The notes below the pieces were generated by a model, which saw only the letters and a program-made list of their open reading frames with translations, was not told the origin of the DNA and ran no database searches. Shown in pieces: positions 30,777 through 40,849 of a stretch of DNA of 64,000 bases. A program made the position numbers and the translations under genes. Source of the DNA: Tamilnaduibacter salinus (GTDB taxonomy: Bacteria > Pseudomonadota > Gammaproteobacteria > Pseudomonadales > Oleiphilaceae); the NCBI RefSeq assembly GCF_003096655.1, contig NZ_QEKQ01000003.1, forward strand, positions 186,001-250,000, given 5' to 3'. The first letter of the stretch is position 1, and each line of letters begins with the position of its first letter.

Positions 30777-31763
30777 ATGAAAGCCATCATGCCGTCCGGT
30801 TGGGGTCGACAGACCCGGCTGGTGCTCACAGACGTGGACGAACCCGCGGCGCCGGGGCCGGAGGATGTGCTGGTCGCCGTGCACGCCGCGTCGGTCAATC
30901 CCAAGGATCGGAAGCTGAACCTCAATGTGGCCCGATGGACGCCACCGGTTGTTACGAAACGATTTCCGCCGGTTTTCGGCGACGATCTGGCCGGCATCGT
31001 GATCGAAAAAGGCGCCAACGTTGAGGATTTCGACGTTGGCGATGCCGTCTACGGCATGGACATGCGCCCCCGGACCGCCACGCTGGCCGAACGAACCCGC
31101 ATCCACCAGACGCGCATCGCCCGCATGCCGCCGTCACTGTCCTTCGAGGAGGCAGCCGCCATGCCGCTGGCCGCCCAGACGGCCCTGCAGGGGCTGCGAC
31201 AGGGCCATGCCGGCTTCGGCCGCTCGGTGCTCATCATTGGCGCCTCCGGGGGCGTCGGCACCTTTGCGGTACAGATCGCCAACGCCATGGGCGCCCACGT
31301 CACCGGCGTCTGTAGCCACCGAAACACCGATTTCGTCAAGGCGCTTGGCGCTGATGCCGTGATCGACTACACGGCCGGCGACTACCGGACCCGCGCCGGA
31401 CCGTTCGACCTTGTCTTCGATGTGACCTCCTACGAGTCCCCGACAAGCTGTGCTGCCCTGACCGGGCGGAGCGGCTACTTCATCTCCACCGGCGGCGATG
31501 CCCGCTCCATGGTGGGTACGCCCTTCTACCGGCTACTGGGGAAGAAGGCCGGCACGGTGGTTGTCGAGTCCTACCGGGAGGATCTGGAGACCCTGTTCGC
31601 CATGGTCGAGAGCGGCCAGCTCAAACCGGTCATCGACAGCACCTTTGAACTGATCGATGCCAACGGGGCCTATGACCGAAACGGGACCGGCCGATGCCGG
31701 GGCAAGGTGGTGATCCGGGGCGACGGGGAAGCGGACGACACGTCTTTCAGACGTTCCCGATGA
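30777..31763 (+). CDS. Zinc-type/quinone-oxidoreductase-like MDR dehydrogenase
   Basis: The 328-residue NAD(P)H-dependent oxidoreductase has an N-terminal GroES-like domain (about 1-130) and a Rossmann domain with GASGGVGTFAVQIANAMGA. No catalytic-zinc cysteines are present, so it belongs with the quinone oxidoreductase / enone reductase side of the MDR family. The ATG at 30777 is preferred as it begins MKAIMPSGWG, the typical N-terminus; GGGGG precedes it. Confidence 0.87.
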   Translation: MKAIMPSGWGRQTRLVLTDVDEPAAPGPEDVLVAVHAASVNPKDRKLNLNVARWTPPVVTKRFPPVFGDDLAGIVIEKGANVEDFDVGDAVYGMDMRPRTATLAERTRIHQTRIARMPPSLSFEEAAAMPLAAQTALQGLRQGHAGFGRSVLIIGASGGVGTFAVQIANAMGAHVTGVCSHRNTDFVKALGADAVIDYTAGDYRTRAGPFDLVFDVTSYESPTSCAALTGRSGYFISTGGDARSMVGTPFYRLLGKKAGTVVVESYREDLETLFAMVESGQLKPVIDSTFELIDANGAYDRNGTGRCRGKVVIRGDGEADDTSFRRSR

Positions 31764-31897
31764 CCCGAAGTATTCCTGTTGATGGTTCATCGACGATTAG
31801 CGTGGCATCGGCGACAGATGTGGCACCGTTCAATGCTGGAGTCGACCATCTTTTCGGCATTGTCACGCTGATCCGCGTTGAACTTTTTTCCGGCGTA

Positions 31898-31940
31898 TTG
31901 ATCCGAATCAACAGTACTGTCTCCAACTCACTGCTACATT
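31898..31940 (+). promoter_or_regulatory. FNR/Anr box and -10 element upstream of uspA
   Basis: TTGATCCGAATCAA (31898-31911) is a perfect TTGAT-N4-ATCAA FNR/Anr site. A -10-like TACATT lies at 31935-31940, so a start near 31946 would put the box centre at about -41.5, the class II activation position. The downstream gene starts at 31973. Confidence 0.8.
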
Positions 31941-31972
31941 GAAGAGCACCTATCAGCAAAGGAGGCTTCACC

Positions 31973-32413
31973 ATGGGACAGACTTCTTCAAGCATCGTTG
32001 TGGCGTGCGATGGGTCGGATCAGTCCGCGAATGCGGCTGCACTGGCGGCTGACCTGGCGTCAGCCACTGGCCAGTCGCTTCGACTGCTGTCCGTTTTCCC
32101 ATCCACTCAGGCCGAAAGAATGGCGATTCGCGGCGTACAGCCGGAGTCCATTGAGGCCAATGAGGAACAGTATGGCCAGGAAATGTTTGATGTCGCCAGA
32201 AAGGCGCTGAAAGACAAGGTTGAGCCGACGGAAGAGGTTCTTCTGGTCGGGGAGCCGGCAAGTGAAATCCTGAAGTACATGGAAAACCACCCGGACACTC
32301 ATCTTTTCCTCGGACGGCGGGGCCACTCGCTTGTACGCAGCCTGACTCTGGGCAGCATCAGCGAAAAAGTGATTCGCCATGCCACCGGGCCGGTCACTGT
32401 TGTCAGTGAATAG
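31973..32413 (+). CDS. Universal stress protein, single UspA domain, Anr-controlled
   Basis: The 146-residue protein has one UspA fold with the ATP-binding pattern G-2X-G-9X-G-S (GRRGHSLVRSLTLGS). AAAGGAGG gives it a strong ribosome binding site. The promoter has a perfect FNR/Anr box, so it is probably induced when oxygen is low, like several UspA paralogues in Pseudomonas. It appears to be a single-gene unit. Confidence 0.92.
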   Translation: MGQTSSSIVVACDGSDQSANAAALAADLASATGQSLRLLSVFPSTQAERMAIRGVQPESIEANEEQYGQEMFDVARKALKDKVEPTEEVLLVGEPASEILKYMENHPDTHLFLGRRGHSLVRSLTLGSISEKVIRHATGPVTVVSE

Positions 32414-32662
32414 CGGCCGGTGACGGCGGGTGGTCAGATCCGGTGGGACCGGCGTCACAAAAGAAAGCTGGCGGTATCATCCTGCCCGGCAGCGGGCCGG
32501 TTCACCGGTTTCGGGTTTGCTGATACTGGCGACTGTAGGTCTGGTACTCCTGCTGGTACTGGCTGATGCTCCTCGCATCCTGACAGTGGTTGGTGCCATG
32601 CGGGCTGGTCTGGGTTGCCGGGCGACTGTTCCGGTGACCGGGGCGAGTAAGAGCGGAGTGCC

Positions 32663-33826
32663 ATGATGTATCGCGCGATTTGTCTGGTTCTTTTGAGTGT
32701 ACTGGTGCATGCGCCGGTGGCGCTGGCCTCGACCGGGAACCGGCTGGCGCTGTTTATCCCTGATGACACGCCGTTCTGGAATCGAGTGGTGCTCTTCGCC
32801 CGGGCGGCGACCGAAGACATGGGCGATGAACTGACGGTTTTTGATGCCGATGCCGACCGCCTCCGCATGCAGCGACAGTTCGAGTCGGCCCTGCGGGGTG
32901 ATCGCGCCTTCGATGCGGCGATCTTTCCGAACTTCCTACAGACCGCGAGCCGCTTTCTTGAGATCTGTGCTCAGGAAGCCGTCCCCTGTGTCCTCTTCAA
33001 CAGTGGCCTGCAGGAACCGGAGAACGGGGTTGGCGGTCAGACCGACGGCTCCAATCCACACTGGATCGCCCATCTGGTGCCGGACGATGTGGGCTCGAGC
33101 GCCGACATGACCGAGTACCTGATCCGACGGGCGGAGCAGGGGGCCTCTTCCGAGCCGGTGACGATGGCGGCGATCAACGGGTACCGGTCGGACACCCCCG
33201 CGATCAAGCGCGAGCGCGGCGTCCGTCAGGTACTGGAGCGGCGTCCGGATGTGACCTTCACCCAGATGTTCTACACCGACTGGAGCGCTGGCGAAGCGAA
33301 GACGCGCCTTAGTGGCTTGTTGCAACGATACCCGCGTGTGGATGTGGTCTGGTCGGCGAACTATCGCATCACGGAAGGTATTCTCTCGGCAATGGAGGAG
33401 GAGGGGTTAACCCCCGGCCAGGACCTGCTGATCAATTCCTACGACATCAACCCGGCCACGCTTGAACAGGTTGCCGACGGTCGGGTCACCATCACCGCCG
33501 GTGGCCACTATGTGGAGGGCGCCTGGTCGGTCATCCTGGCCCACGACTATCTGGGTGGCGCCTGGCCCGCGACCGACCGGCCGGTGTTCGACACGCCGCT
33601 GCTGCTGGTGAACCGCAACAATGTCGGTGTGGTCCGCAAGGCGCTCGGACGTCTCGAGGACAATCCTGACAGCCTTTCCCGGGTCGATTTCACGCGGTAC
33701 TCCCGTCTGGAGAACCCCAACCGCAAGCACTACGAGTTCTCGCTGCGGGATGTGCTCAAACGCTACCAGTCGAACTGGGCGATGGCGCCCCGGCAAGGGC
33801 TGTTCGAGCGATCCACCACTCAATGA
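32663..33826 (+). CDS. Orphan periplasmic binding protein (type 1, sugar-ABC-like)
   Basis: The 387-residue protein has a signal peptide (about 1-23) and a two-lobed type 1 periplasmic-binding fold: RLALFIPDDTPFWNRVV at the first strand, GDRAFDAAIFPN, PCVLFNSG and VDVVWSANYRITEGIL. No permease or ATPase gene is adjacent. It may serve a distant transporter or act as the ligand sensor of a membrane histidine kinase or cyclase, as LuxP- or TorT-type proteins do. GGAG lies 6 bases before the ATG. Confidence 0.75.
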   Translation: MMYRAICLVLLSVLVHAPVALASTGNRLALFIPDDTPFWNRVVLFARAATEDMGDELTVFDADADRLRMQRQFESALRGDRAFDAAIFPNFLQTASRFLEICAQEAVPCVLFNSGLQEPENGVGGQTDGSNPHWIAHLVPDDVGSSADMTEYLIRRAEQGASSEPVTMAAINGYRSDTPAIKRERGVRQVLERRPDVTFTQMFYTDWSAGEAKTRLSGLLQRYPRVDVVWSANYRITEGILSAMEEEGLTPGQDLLINSYDINPATLEQVADGRVTITAGGHYVEGAWSVILAHDYLGGAWPATDRPVFDTPLLLVNRNNVGVVRKALGRLEDNPDSLSRVDFTRYSRLENPNRKHYEFSLRDVLKRYQSNWAMAPRQGLFERSTTQ

Positions 33827-33884
33827 TCAATCCAATCGGTCCGAGCGGCGCGTAAGGGCTTCCATCGTGCTGTCGCAGCGGTGT

Positions 33885-33900
33885 CCGTTATACTCGACAG
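33885..33900 (+). promoter_or_regulatory. Candidate LexA box over a -10 element upstream of the double uvrA
   Basis: CCGTTATACTCGACAG matches CTGT-N8-ACAG at 7 of 8 fixed positions. It encloses TATACT (33889-33894), a good -10 hexamer, 37 bases before the ATG. That overlap is typical of SOS-repressed promoters. No clear -35 was seen. Confidence 0.4.
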
Positions 33901-33936
33901 CCATTTCCGGGAATTGCCACTACTCAGGAACCGCCC

Positions 33937-36900
33937 ATGTCCGACGACCGGATCCGCCTTCGCGGCGCCCGCCAGAACAATCTCAAGAATCTGGACCTGG
34001 ATCTCCCGCTCGGTGAAATGACCGTGGTGACCGGGCCGAGCGGGTCGGGCAAATCGTCGCTGGCGTTCGATACCATCTACGCCGAGGGCCAGCGTCGGTA
34101 CGTGGAGACCTTCTCGCCCTACGCCCGGCAATTCCTGGACCGGATGGACAAGCCGGCCGTGGACCAGATCGAGGGGATTCCGCCGGCCATCGCCATCGAT
34201 CAGACCAACCCGGTGCGCAACTCCCGCTCCACCGTCGGCACCATGACGGAGCTGAATGACCACCTGAAACTGCTGTTCGCCCGGGCGGCGCGGTTGTATT
34301 GCCAGGGCTGTGGCCGCGAAGTGCGGCGCGATACCGAGGACAGTATCGTCGAGGATCTGATGACCCGTGGCCAGGGCGAGCGGGCGGTCATCGCCTTCGA
34401 TCTGCCACTCACCGGCGACGTGGCCGAAGACAAGGTGCGCACGGAGCTGGATCGCCAGGGCTACACGCGCGTTGACACCATTGATCGCAACACCCTGCGG
34501 GTGACCCAGGACCGGGTGCGGCTGGACGAAGAACGCCGGGATCGCATCACAGAGGCCGTCGAAGGCGCATTGCGCGGCGGCCGGGGACGGATTGGCGTGT
34601 TCCCGCTGGATGATGACCGCCAGCCCCGCGATCACTGGCGCTATTCCGAGGGGCTGCATTGCCCCGACTGCGACCGGGATTACACCGACCCGATTCCCAA
34701 CACCTTTTCCTTCAACTCCCCGATGGGCGCCTGTGAGAATTGCCGGGGCTTTGGCCGGGTCATGGGGATCGACTACCGGCTGGTCATGCCAGACGAGGGC
34801 AAGACCCTGGAAGAGGGCGTTATCAAACCCTGGCAGACCAAGGCCTATGCCGGTTGCCAGCGGGATCTCATTGCCCACGCCGGACGGGCCGGCGTGCCGG
34901 TGGACATTCCCTTCCGGGACATGACCGAGGAGGACCGGCGCTGGGTACTGGCGGGCGATAAAAAATGGACCTGGCAGAGCCACAAGGGTGGCTGGTACGG
35001 GGTTCAGCGGTTCTTCGACTGGCTGGAAACCAAGTCCTACAAGATGCACATCCGGGTGCTGCTCTCCCGGTACCGCTCCTACGACCAATGCCCGACCTGT
35101 GACGGCGCCCGGCTCAAGCCCGAGTCGCTGGCCTGGCGGGTGGGTTCCAAGGCCAACGCCGACGCGGTACTGCCTCCCGAGCGGCGGTTCCGGCCCCGCG
35201 AGACCGGGTTTTCCAATGACGTGCTGGCGGATCTGCCGGGGCTGAATATCGCCGATCTGATGGATCTGCCGCTGGGCCGGGTTCAGGCCCTGTTCCGGGA
35301 CATTGAGCTGCCCGCGCCGCTGGACGAGGCGTCCGACCTGCTGCTGGACGCGGTTCGGGCGCGACTCGGCTATCTGGTCACGGTGGGGCTGGACTACCTG
35401 ACCCTGAACCGCCAGTCCCGCACCCTGTCGGGTGGCGAGGTGCAGCGCATCAACCTGACCACCGCGCTGGGCACCTCGCTGGTGAACACCCTCTTTGTGC
35501 TGGACGAGCCCAGCATCGGCCTTCACCCGCGCGACATGGACCGCATCATTCACGTCATGCATCAGCTCCGGGATGCCGGCAACTCGCTGCTGGTGGTGGA
35601 ACACGACCCACAGGTCATGCACGCCGCCGACCGGGTGATCGATATGGGGCCCGGCCCTGGCGAGCGCGGTGGCGAGATCCTGTTCCAGGGCGATCCGGGG
35701 ACGCTGATGCGCTCCGGCGCCTCCCTGACCGCGGATTACCTGACGGGCCGGCGTTCAGTGGTCGACGCATCGACCGTTGGCGCTGTCGACCGGCCGGAGG
35801 CGTGGATCGGCGTGCGGGGTGCCCGTGAGCACAACCTGCAGAACGTCGATGTGGACCTGCCCCTGAACCGGTTTGTGGTGGTCACCGGCGTGAGTGGGTC
35901 GGGCAAGTCCACGTTGATGGAAAGCGTTGTCTACCGCGCGCTGGCGGAGATCAAGGGGCGTCCCGGCGAAGTGCCTGGCGAGCACGATCGCATCGAACAC
36001 GCCGACCGGATCGATGATGCGGTGTTAATCGACCAGTCCCCGATTGGCCGCACTACCCGCTCCACGCCCGCCAGCTATGTGGGCGCGTTCGACGCCATCC
36101 GCAAGGTGTTCGTGGGGCTGCCCGAGGCGAAGGAACGGGGGTACACCCTGGGGACATTCAGCTTCAATGCCGGCAACGGTCGCTGCCCGACCTGTGGTGG
36201 CAACGGCTTTGAGCATGTGGAGATGCAGTTCCTCAGCGACGTCTACCTGCGTTGCGCGGACTGTGATGGCAAGCGCTACCGGCCGGAGATTCTGGAAGTC
36301 ACGCTGGCGCCGTCGGTGGGCTTCGAAGGTGGGCCGCGTTCCATCGCTGACGTCCTCGCCATGTCCGTTAACCAGGCGGTCGCGTTCTTTGCCGACTACC
36401 CGAAAGTGCTGCAGGCGCTGGAGCCGCTGCAGGCCGTCGGTCTGGGATACATGGGGCTGGGCCAGCCGGTGCCGACGCTCTCCGGCGGCGAGGCCCAGCG
36501 CCTGAAACTGGCCGGGCACCTGGCAAAGGCCAGCGGGCGGACCAAAGCAGACGAGCGATTGCTGTTTCTTTTCGACGAGCCCACCACCGGCCTGCACATG
36601 GACGATGTGGCGACGCTGTTGCAGGCGTTCCGGCGGTTGCTGGCGGCGGGGCACTCGCTGGCGGTGATCGAGCATAATCTGGATGTGATGGCCGCTGCGG
36701 ACTGGCTCATCGACATGGGCCCGGAGGGCGGCGACCGTGGTGGTCAGCTGATGGCGGCGGGCACGCCGGACGAGGTGATGGCGGTACCCGAAAGCCGCAC
36801 CGGCGTCGCGCTGAAAGCCTACCTGGCCCAGCGCGGCGAGACCGGACAGTCCGGCATGCTCTCGGGCGAGGTGGCGAGTGTGATGGCGAGCGAGGCCCCG

Positions 36901-39498
36901 GCCGCAACCCACGCTAAGGCCTCACCGTCGGCGATCACGATTCACCATGCCCGGGAACACAACCTCAGGAACACCGACGTCACCATTCCCCGGAACCAGC
37001 TCACGGTCATCACGGGCCTGTCGGGGTCCGGCAAAAGCACCGTGGCGTTCGATATCGTGTTTCAGGAAGGCCAGCGCCGGTACCTGGAATCGCTGAATGC
37101 CTACGCCCGGCAATTCGTGCAGCCAGCCTCCCGGCCCGATGTGGATGCGGTATTCGGCATTCCGCCCACCGTGGCCATTGAACAGCGCACCAGTCGCGGC
37201 GGGCGCAAGAGCACCGTCGCCACCATGACGGAGATCTACCACTTCCTGCGGCTGATGTTCGTCAAGCTTGGCACCCAGCACTGTCCGACGTGTCAGGTGC
37301 CCATTGAGGCGCAGACGCCGGAAGCCATCCGCGCCCAGATTCTGCGCCAGGCGCGGCGTGAGACGGTGACCTTGCTGGCCCCGATGATCGTGGCCCGCAA
37401 GGGCTACTACACCGATCTGGCCCAGTGGGCGTTCAAGAAAGGCTACGAGCACCTGCGGGTGGATGGCGAGTACCTGGAGACCTTCAACTGGCCGCGCCTG
37501 GCCCGGCATCAGGAGCACACCATCGATCTGCCGGTGGGCACCGTGAAAGTAACGGCCGGCGCGGAACCCGAGTTGGATGAGCTGATCGAACGGGCGCTGG
37601 ACTTCGGCCAGGGCACCCTGAAGATGTTCTCCGACGACGGCGAAACCATTTTCTCCGTCAAGCGGGCCTGCCCGGGCTGTGGCCGCAGCTTTCCGGAGCT
37701 GGACCCGCGCCTGTTCTCCTACAACTCCAAGCACGGCTGGTGTGGTGGCTGTTTCGGCACCGGTCTGTCCCTGAGCGGCTTTGACGAAGAGCAGACCGGT
37801 GAGGAAAGCGCCTGGCTCGAGGAGGAAGACGACGGTCAGCCCCGAACCTGCCCGCGTTGCGACGGCCGGCGACTGAACCCCGAGGCGCTGGCGGTCACCT
37901 TCCAGGGCTGGAACATTGCCCACTACACCGAGGCGTCGGTCACCGAGGCGCAGAAGCTGTTCCGGCACCTGCCCCTGGGCCACCGCGAATCGGAAATCGC
38001 GCGGGACATCCTGCCGGAAATCCAGAATCGTCTGAGTTTTCTCGATCAGGTGGGCCTGTCCTACCTGAGTCTGGATCGCGCCGCGCCCACGCTCTCCGGC
38101 GGCGAGGCCCAGCGCATCCGTATCGCTGCACAGCTCGGTTCCAATCTGCAGGGGGTGTGCTACATCCTCGATGAGCCCACCATCGGCCTGCACCCACGCG
38201 ACAACGCCATGTTGCTGGACACGCTGGCGCGGCTGGAGAACAAGGGCAACACCATCCTGATGGTCGAGCACGACGAAGACACCATCCGCCGGGCCGAACA
38301 TGTGATTGACCTGGGGCCGGGGGCCGGTGTGAACGGCGGCCGTGTGGTGGCCGAAGGCACGGTTGAGGACCTGATGGCCCATCCCGAGTCCACTACCGGA
38401 CACTGCCTCGCCCATCCCATCCGCCACCCGATGATGGACGACCGGCGCACCGAGGCATCCGAACACCGGCTGGAGGTGCGCAAGGCCAGTCTGCATAACC
38501 TGCGGGGCGTCAACGTGTCGGTACCGCTGGAACGGCTGGTGTGCGTGACCGGGGTGTCCGGTTCCGGCAAGAGTTCGCTGGTACGCGGCGTGCTGCATGG
38601 CAACCTGAAACGCCTGACCGGTGCCGGTCGCAACAAGCCCCGGCCTGCATTGGAGGGCTGCGAGGCGCTGGACGGCTGGGAATCACTGGACCGGGTGCTG
38701 GAAGTGGACCAGACCCCGATCGGCAAGACGCCGCGCTCCTGCCCGGCGACCTATGTCGGCTTCTGGGACGCCATCCGCAAGCTCTTTGCCGGTACGCAGG
38801 AAGCCCGGTTGCGGGGCTACAACGCCGGGCGTTTCTCCTTCAATACCAAAGAGGGCCGCTGCCCGGAATGCGACGGCCAGGGCATGAAGCGCATCGAGAT
38901 GAACTTCCTGCCGGACGTGTCCGTGCCCTGCGAAGTCTGCCATGGCGATCGCTTCACGCCGGAAACGCTGGCGGTGACCTATGGCGGCAAGCACATTGGT
39001 GACGTCCTGAAAATGAGCGTGGACGAGGGCGTCGATTTCTTCCGCGCCCACCCGAAGATCCACCACGCGCTGGAACTGATGCGCGACGTGGGGCTGGGCT
39101 ATCTCACCCTGGGTCAGCCCAGTCCGACCCTGTCCGGCGGCGAGGCCCAGCGCCTGAAACTGGTCACGGAACTGGCCAAGGCGAGGCCGGACAGCCGCCG
39201 CCAGCGCCAGCTCCACACACTGTACATTCTCGATGAGCCGACCGTCGGTCTGCACATGGCGGACGTGGAACGCCTGATCCGCGTGCTGCACCGACTCGTG
39301 GACGCCGGCCACAGCGTGGTGCTGATCGAACACAACCTGGACATCATCGCCGAGGCCGACTGGCTCATCGACATGGGTCCGGAAGGCGGCGATGCCGGCG
39401 GTAAGGTTGTCACCGAAGGACCACCGGAGAAAGTGGTGCGGACCCGCCGCAAGAGTGAAACGGCACGGGTTCTGAAGGACTTTCTGAGAGGGCGCTGA
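33937..39498 (+). CDS. Double-length UvrA-like protein (two UvrA units fused)
   Basis: The 1853-residue protein contains two complete UvrA-like units, four ABC ATPase halves in all. Walker A loops are near residues 33 (GPSGSGKSS), 650, 1026 and 1538. LSGGE signatures lie near 496, 848, 1385 and 1731, and Walker B motifs are [30 protein letters not shown] and [10 protein letters not shown]. Zinc-type CxxC pairs are visible in both units (CQGCG, CPDCD, CPTC, CPGCG). The linker is near 950-995. Normal UvrA is about 940 residues and acts as a dimer, so this would be a covalent pseudo-dimer. Such long forms are known, for example in Chlamydia. Whether it is the cell's main UvrA or a paralogue cannot be decided here. 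Confidence 0.93.
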   Translation: MSDDRIRLRGARQNNLKNLDLDLPLGEMTVVTGPSGSGKSSLAFDTIYAEGQRRYVETFSPYARQFLDRMDKPAVDQIEGIPPAIAIDQTNPVRNSRSTVGTMTELNDHLKLLFARAARLYCQGCGREVRRDTEDSIVEDLMTRGQGERAVIAFDLPLTGDVAEDKVRTELDRQGYTRVDTIDRNTLRVTQDRVRLDEERRDRITEAVEGALRGGRGRIGVFPLDDDRQPRDHWRYSEGLHCPDCDRDYTDPIPNTFSFNSPMGACENCRGFGRVMGIDYRLVMPDEGKTLEEGVIKPWQTKAYAGCQRDLIAHAGRAGVPVDIPFRDMTEEDRRWVLAGDKKWTWQSHKGGWYGVQRFFDWLETKSYKMHIRVLLSRYRSYDQCPTCDGARLKPESLAWRVGSKANADAVLPPERRFRPRETGFSNDVLADLPGLNIADLMDLPLGRVQALFRDIELPAPLDEASDLLLDAVRARLGYLVTVGLDYLTLNRQSRTLSGGEVQRINLTTALGTSLVNTLFVLDEPSIGLHPRDMDRIIHVMHQLRDAGNSLLVVEHDPQVMHAADRVIDMGPGPGERGGEILFQGDPGTLMRSGASLTADYLTGRRSVVDASTVGAVDRPEAWIGVRGAREHNLQNVDVDLPLNRFVVVTGVSGSGKSTLMESVVYRALAEIKGRPGEVPGEHDRIEHADRIDDAVLIDQSPIGRTTRSTPASYVGAFDAIRKVFVGLPEAKERGYTLGTFSFNAGNGRCPTCGGNGFEHVEMQFLSDVYLRCADCDGKRYRPEILEVTLAPSVGFEGGPRSIADVLAMSVNQAVAFFADYPKVLQALEPLQAVGLGYMGLGQPVPTLSGGEAQRLKLAGHLAKASGRTKADERLLFLFDEPTTGLHMDDVATLLQAFRRLLAAGHSLAVIEHNLDVMAAADWLIDMGPEGGDRGGQLMAAGTPDEVMAVPESRTGVALKAYLAQRGETGQSGMLSGEVASVMASEAPAATHAKASPSAITIHHAREHNLRNTDVTIPRNQLTVITGLSGSGKSTVAFDIVFQEGQRRYLESLNAYARQFVQPASRPDVDAVFGIPPTVAIEQRTSRGGRKSTVATMTEIYHFLRLMFVKLGTQHCPTCQVPIEAQTPEAIRAQILRQARRETVTLLAPMIVARKGYYTDLAQWAFKKGYEHLRVDGEYLETFNWPRLARHQEHTIDLPVGTVKVTAGAEPELDELIERALDFGQGTLKMFSDDGETIFSVKRACPGCGRSFPELDPRLFSYNSKHGWCGGCFGTGLSLSGFDEEQTGEESAWLEEEDDGQPRTCPRCDGRRLNPEALAVTFQGWNIAHYTEASVTEAQKLFRHLPLGHRESEIARDILPEIQNRLSFLDQVGLSYLSLDRAAPTLSGGEAQRIRIAAQLGSNLQGVCYILDEPTIGLHPRDNAMLLDTLARLENKGNTILMVEHDEDTIRRAEHVIDLGPGAGVNGGRVVAEGTVEDLMAHPESTTGHCLAHPIRHPMMDDRRTEASEHRLEVRKASLHNLRGVNVSVPLERLVCVTGVSGSGKSSLVRGVLHGNLKRLTGAGRNKPRPALEGCEALDGWESLDRVLEVDQTPIGKTPRSCPATYVGFWDAIRKLFAGTQEARLRGYNAGRFSFNTKEGRCPECDGQGMKRIEMNFLPDVSVPCEVCHGDRFTPETLAVTYGGKHIGDVLKMSVDEGVDFFRAHPKIHHALELMRDVGLGYLTLGQPSPTLSGGEAQRLKLVTELAKARPDSRRQRQLHTLYILDEPTVGLHMADVERLIRVLHRLVDAGHSVVLIEHNLDIIAEADWLIDMGPEGGDAGGKVVTEGPPEKVVRTRRKSETARVLKDFLRGR

Positions 39499-39562
39499 TG
39501 CCCCTGGGTGACGCTTTCAATCAACCAATACCGCCGGTCTTTGCGTCTTTATTTGATGTAAT

Positions 39563-39590
39563 GCGCTATTTAACGACGCTATTAATCAAA
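39563..39590. promoter_or_regulatory. A/T-rich direct repeats upstream of the Rieske cluster
   Basis: Two CGCTATT words (39564-39570 and 39577-39583) are tandem, 13 bases apart, in an unusually A/T-rich stretch flanked by TTTGAT (about 39553) and ATCAAA (39585-39590). AraC-family proteins bind direct repeats, and a GlxA/AraC-type gene closes this cluster. The link is inference. Confidence 0.3.
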
Positions 39591-39683
39591 AGTAGTAAAA
39601 TGGGATGGCGTTTTTAGTCAGGTGTGATCGGTGACCTGTCCTTAGACTCTCTCAACTCGAACGACTGATGAGAGAGGTGAGAC

Positions 39684-40835
39684 ATGTCACAAACTGAGAT
39701 GCGCTGGGACGAACAGGTCCCGGAACAGGCGCTGACACTGCCTTCCCGCTATTTCTATGACCGAGCGATCTTTGAGGCGGAACGGGATCGGATTTTCATG
39801 GGAGCGTGGCACTTTGGCTGTCACGTGAACGAACTGTCCGAACCCGGTGCCTATGTCGTGCGTGACGTGTTTGATCAGAGCGTCATTCTGATGCGGGACA
39901 AGGCGGGCGAGCTCCATGCCTTCCACAATGTTTGCCAGCACCGTGGCAACCGGTTGCTGACCGAGACGCGCGGCGTGCAGAAAGGCGTCATCCGTTGCCC
40001 CTACCACTCCTGGTGCTACAACCACGACGGCTCCCTGAAAGGCGCACCGCGCAGTCAGAAGATTCCGGCTTTCAACGTCGATGACCACCGGATTCCGCCG
40101 GTCCGTCTGCAGGTCTTTGCCGGTTCGGTGTTCTTCAACCTGGACCCCGATGCGGAGGGCATGGAGACCCTGTTCCCGGAAGCGGAGGACGTCATCCGCC
40201 GGTCGATTCCGAACCTCGACGACATGCGTCTGGTTCAGGAAGACGATGTGATCGTTCCGGCGAACTGGAAGGTCATCATGGACAACTCCATCGAGGGTTA
40301 CCATTTTCAGTTGTCCGGCCCGCACCACGTCGATCTGGCCTCGCTGATCGATTTTTCCGAGTACAAGCTGGTCCACCGCGAGAACTGGTGGACGTACGGA
40401 GCACCGCCCAACCGGGAGGCCACTTCCGCATATGGCGTGCCCATAGAGAGTAAGGCAACGGATGCAGACGGCTTCTTCAATATTGGTCTCTGGCCCCATA
40501 ACACCTTTTACCAGTTTCCGTACTCGCAGTGCATGGGCACCTTCATGATGATTCCCCTGGACGAGGAGCGCACCATCCTGCGTTTTGGCTACTACACCCC
40601 GCATGAAGCGCTGCCGGCGATATCGCGTGCGGCCATGGACTGGATGAACAACGAACTCGGCCCGGAGGACATCGACCTCAACATCACGGTTCAGAAAGGG
40701 CTTCACTCACTGGGCTACGACCAGGGGCGCTACATGATCGACCCTGAACGCAGTAATGAGAGTGAGCACCTGGTCCTGCATTTCCATCGACTGGTTTACC
40801 GGGCCCTTCACGGCCAGGGCGACCCGATCCAGTAA
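39684..40835 (+). CDS. Rieske non-haem iron oxygenase, alpha subunit
   Basis: The 383-residue oxygenase has an N-terminal Rieske [2Fe-2S] domain with C84-x-H86 (CQHRG) and C105-x2-H108 (CPYH), and a C-terminal catalytic domain with NWKVIMDN and EGYHFQ. The residue bridging the Rieske and iron centres is Glu204 rather than the common Asp, as in carnitine oxygenase CntA. The Fe ligands appear to be His207 and His214 or His215, a wider spacing than the usual H-x4-H. It is the first gene of a catabolic cluster. No reductase gene is next to it. A quaternary-amine or methylated-amine substrate is plausible but unproven. Confidence 0.85.
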   Translation: MSQTEMRWDEQVPEQALTLPSRYFYDRAIFEAERDRIFMGAWHFGCHVNELSEPGAYVVRDVFDQSVILMRDKAGELHAFHNVCQHRGNRLLTETRGVQKGVIRCPYHSWCYNHDGSLKGAPRSQKIPAFNVDDHRIPPVRLQVFAGSVFFNLDPDAEGMETLFPEAEDVIRRSIPNLDDMRLVQEDDVIVPANWKVIMDNSIEGYHFQLSGPHHVDLASLIDFSEYKLVHRENWWTYGAPPNREATSAYGVPIESKATDADGFFNIGLWPHNTFYQFPYSQCMGTFMMIPLDEERTILRFGYYTPHEALPAISRAAMDWMNNELGPEDIDLNITVQKGLHSLGYDQGRYMIDPERSNESEHLVLHFHRLVYRALHGQGDPIQ

Positions 40836-40849
40836 GGGTTGGACGGCGC

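Noticed and set aside
32430-32666. 78-codon frame with one hydrophobic stretch, overlapping the next start as ATGA
   Set aside because: The GTG start lacks a ribosome site and there is no homology I recognise; the overlap may be chance. Kept only as a remote possibility.
33820-35622. Long antisense frames across the double uvrA
   Set aside because: Shadow frames with low-complexity translations; the sense frame has all UvrA motifs.
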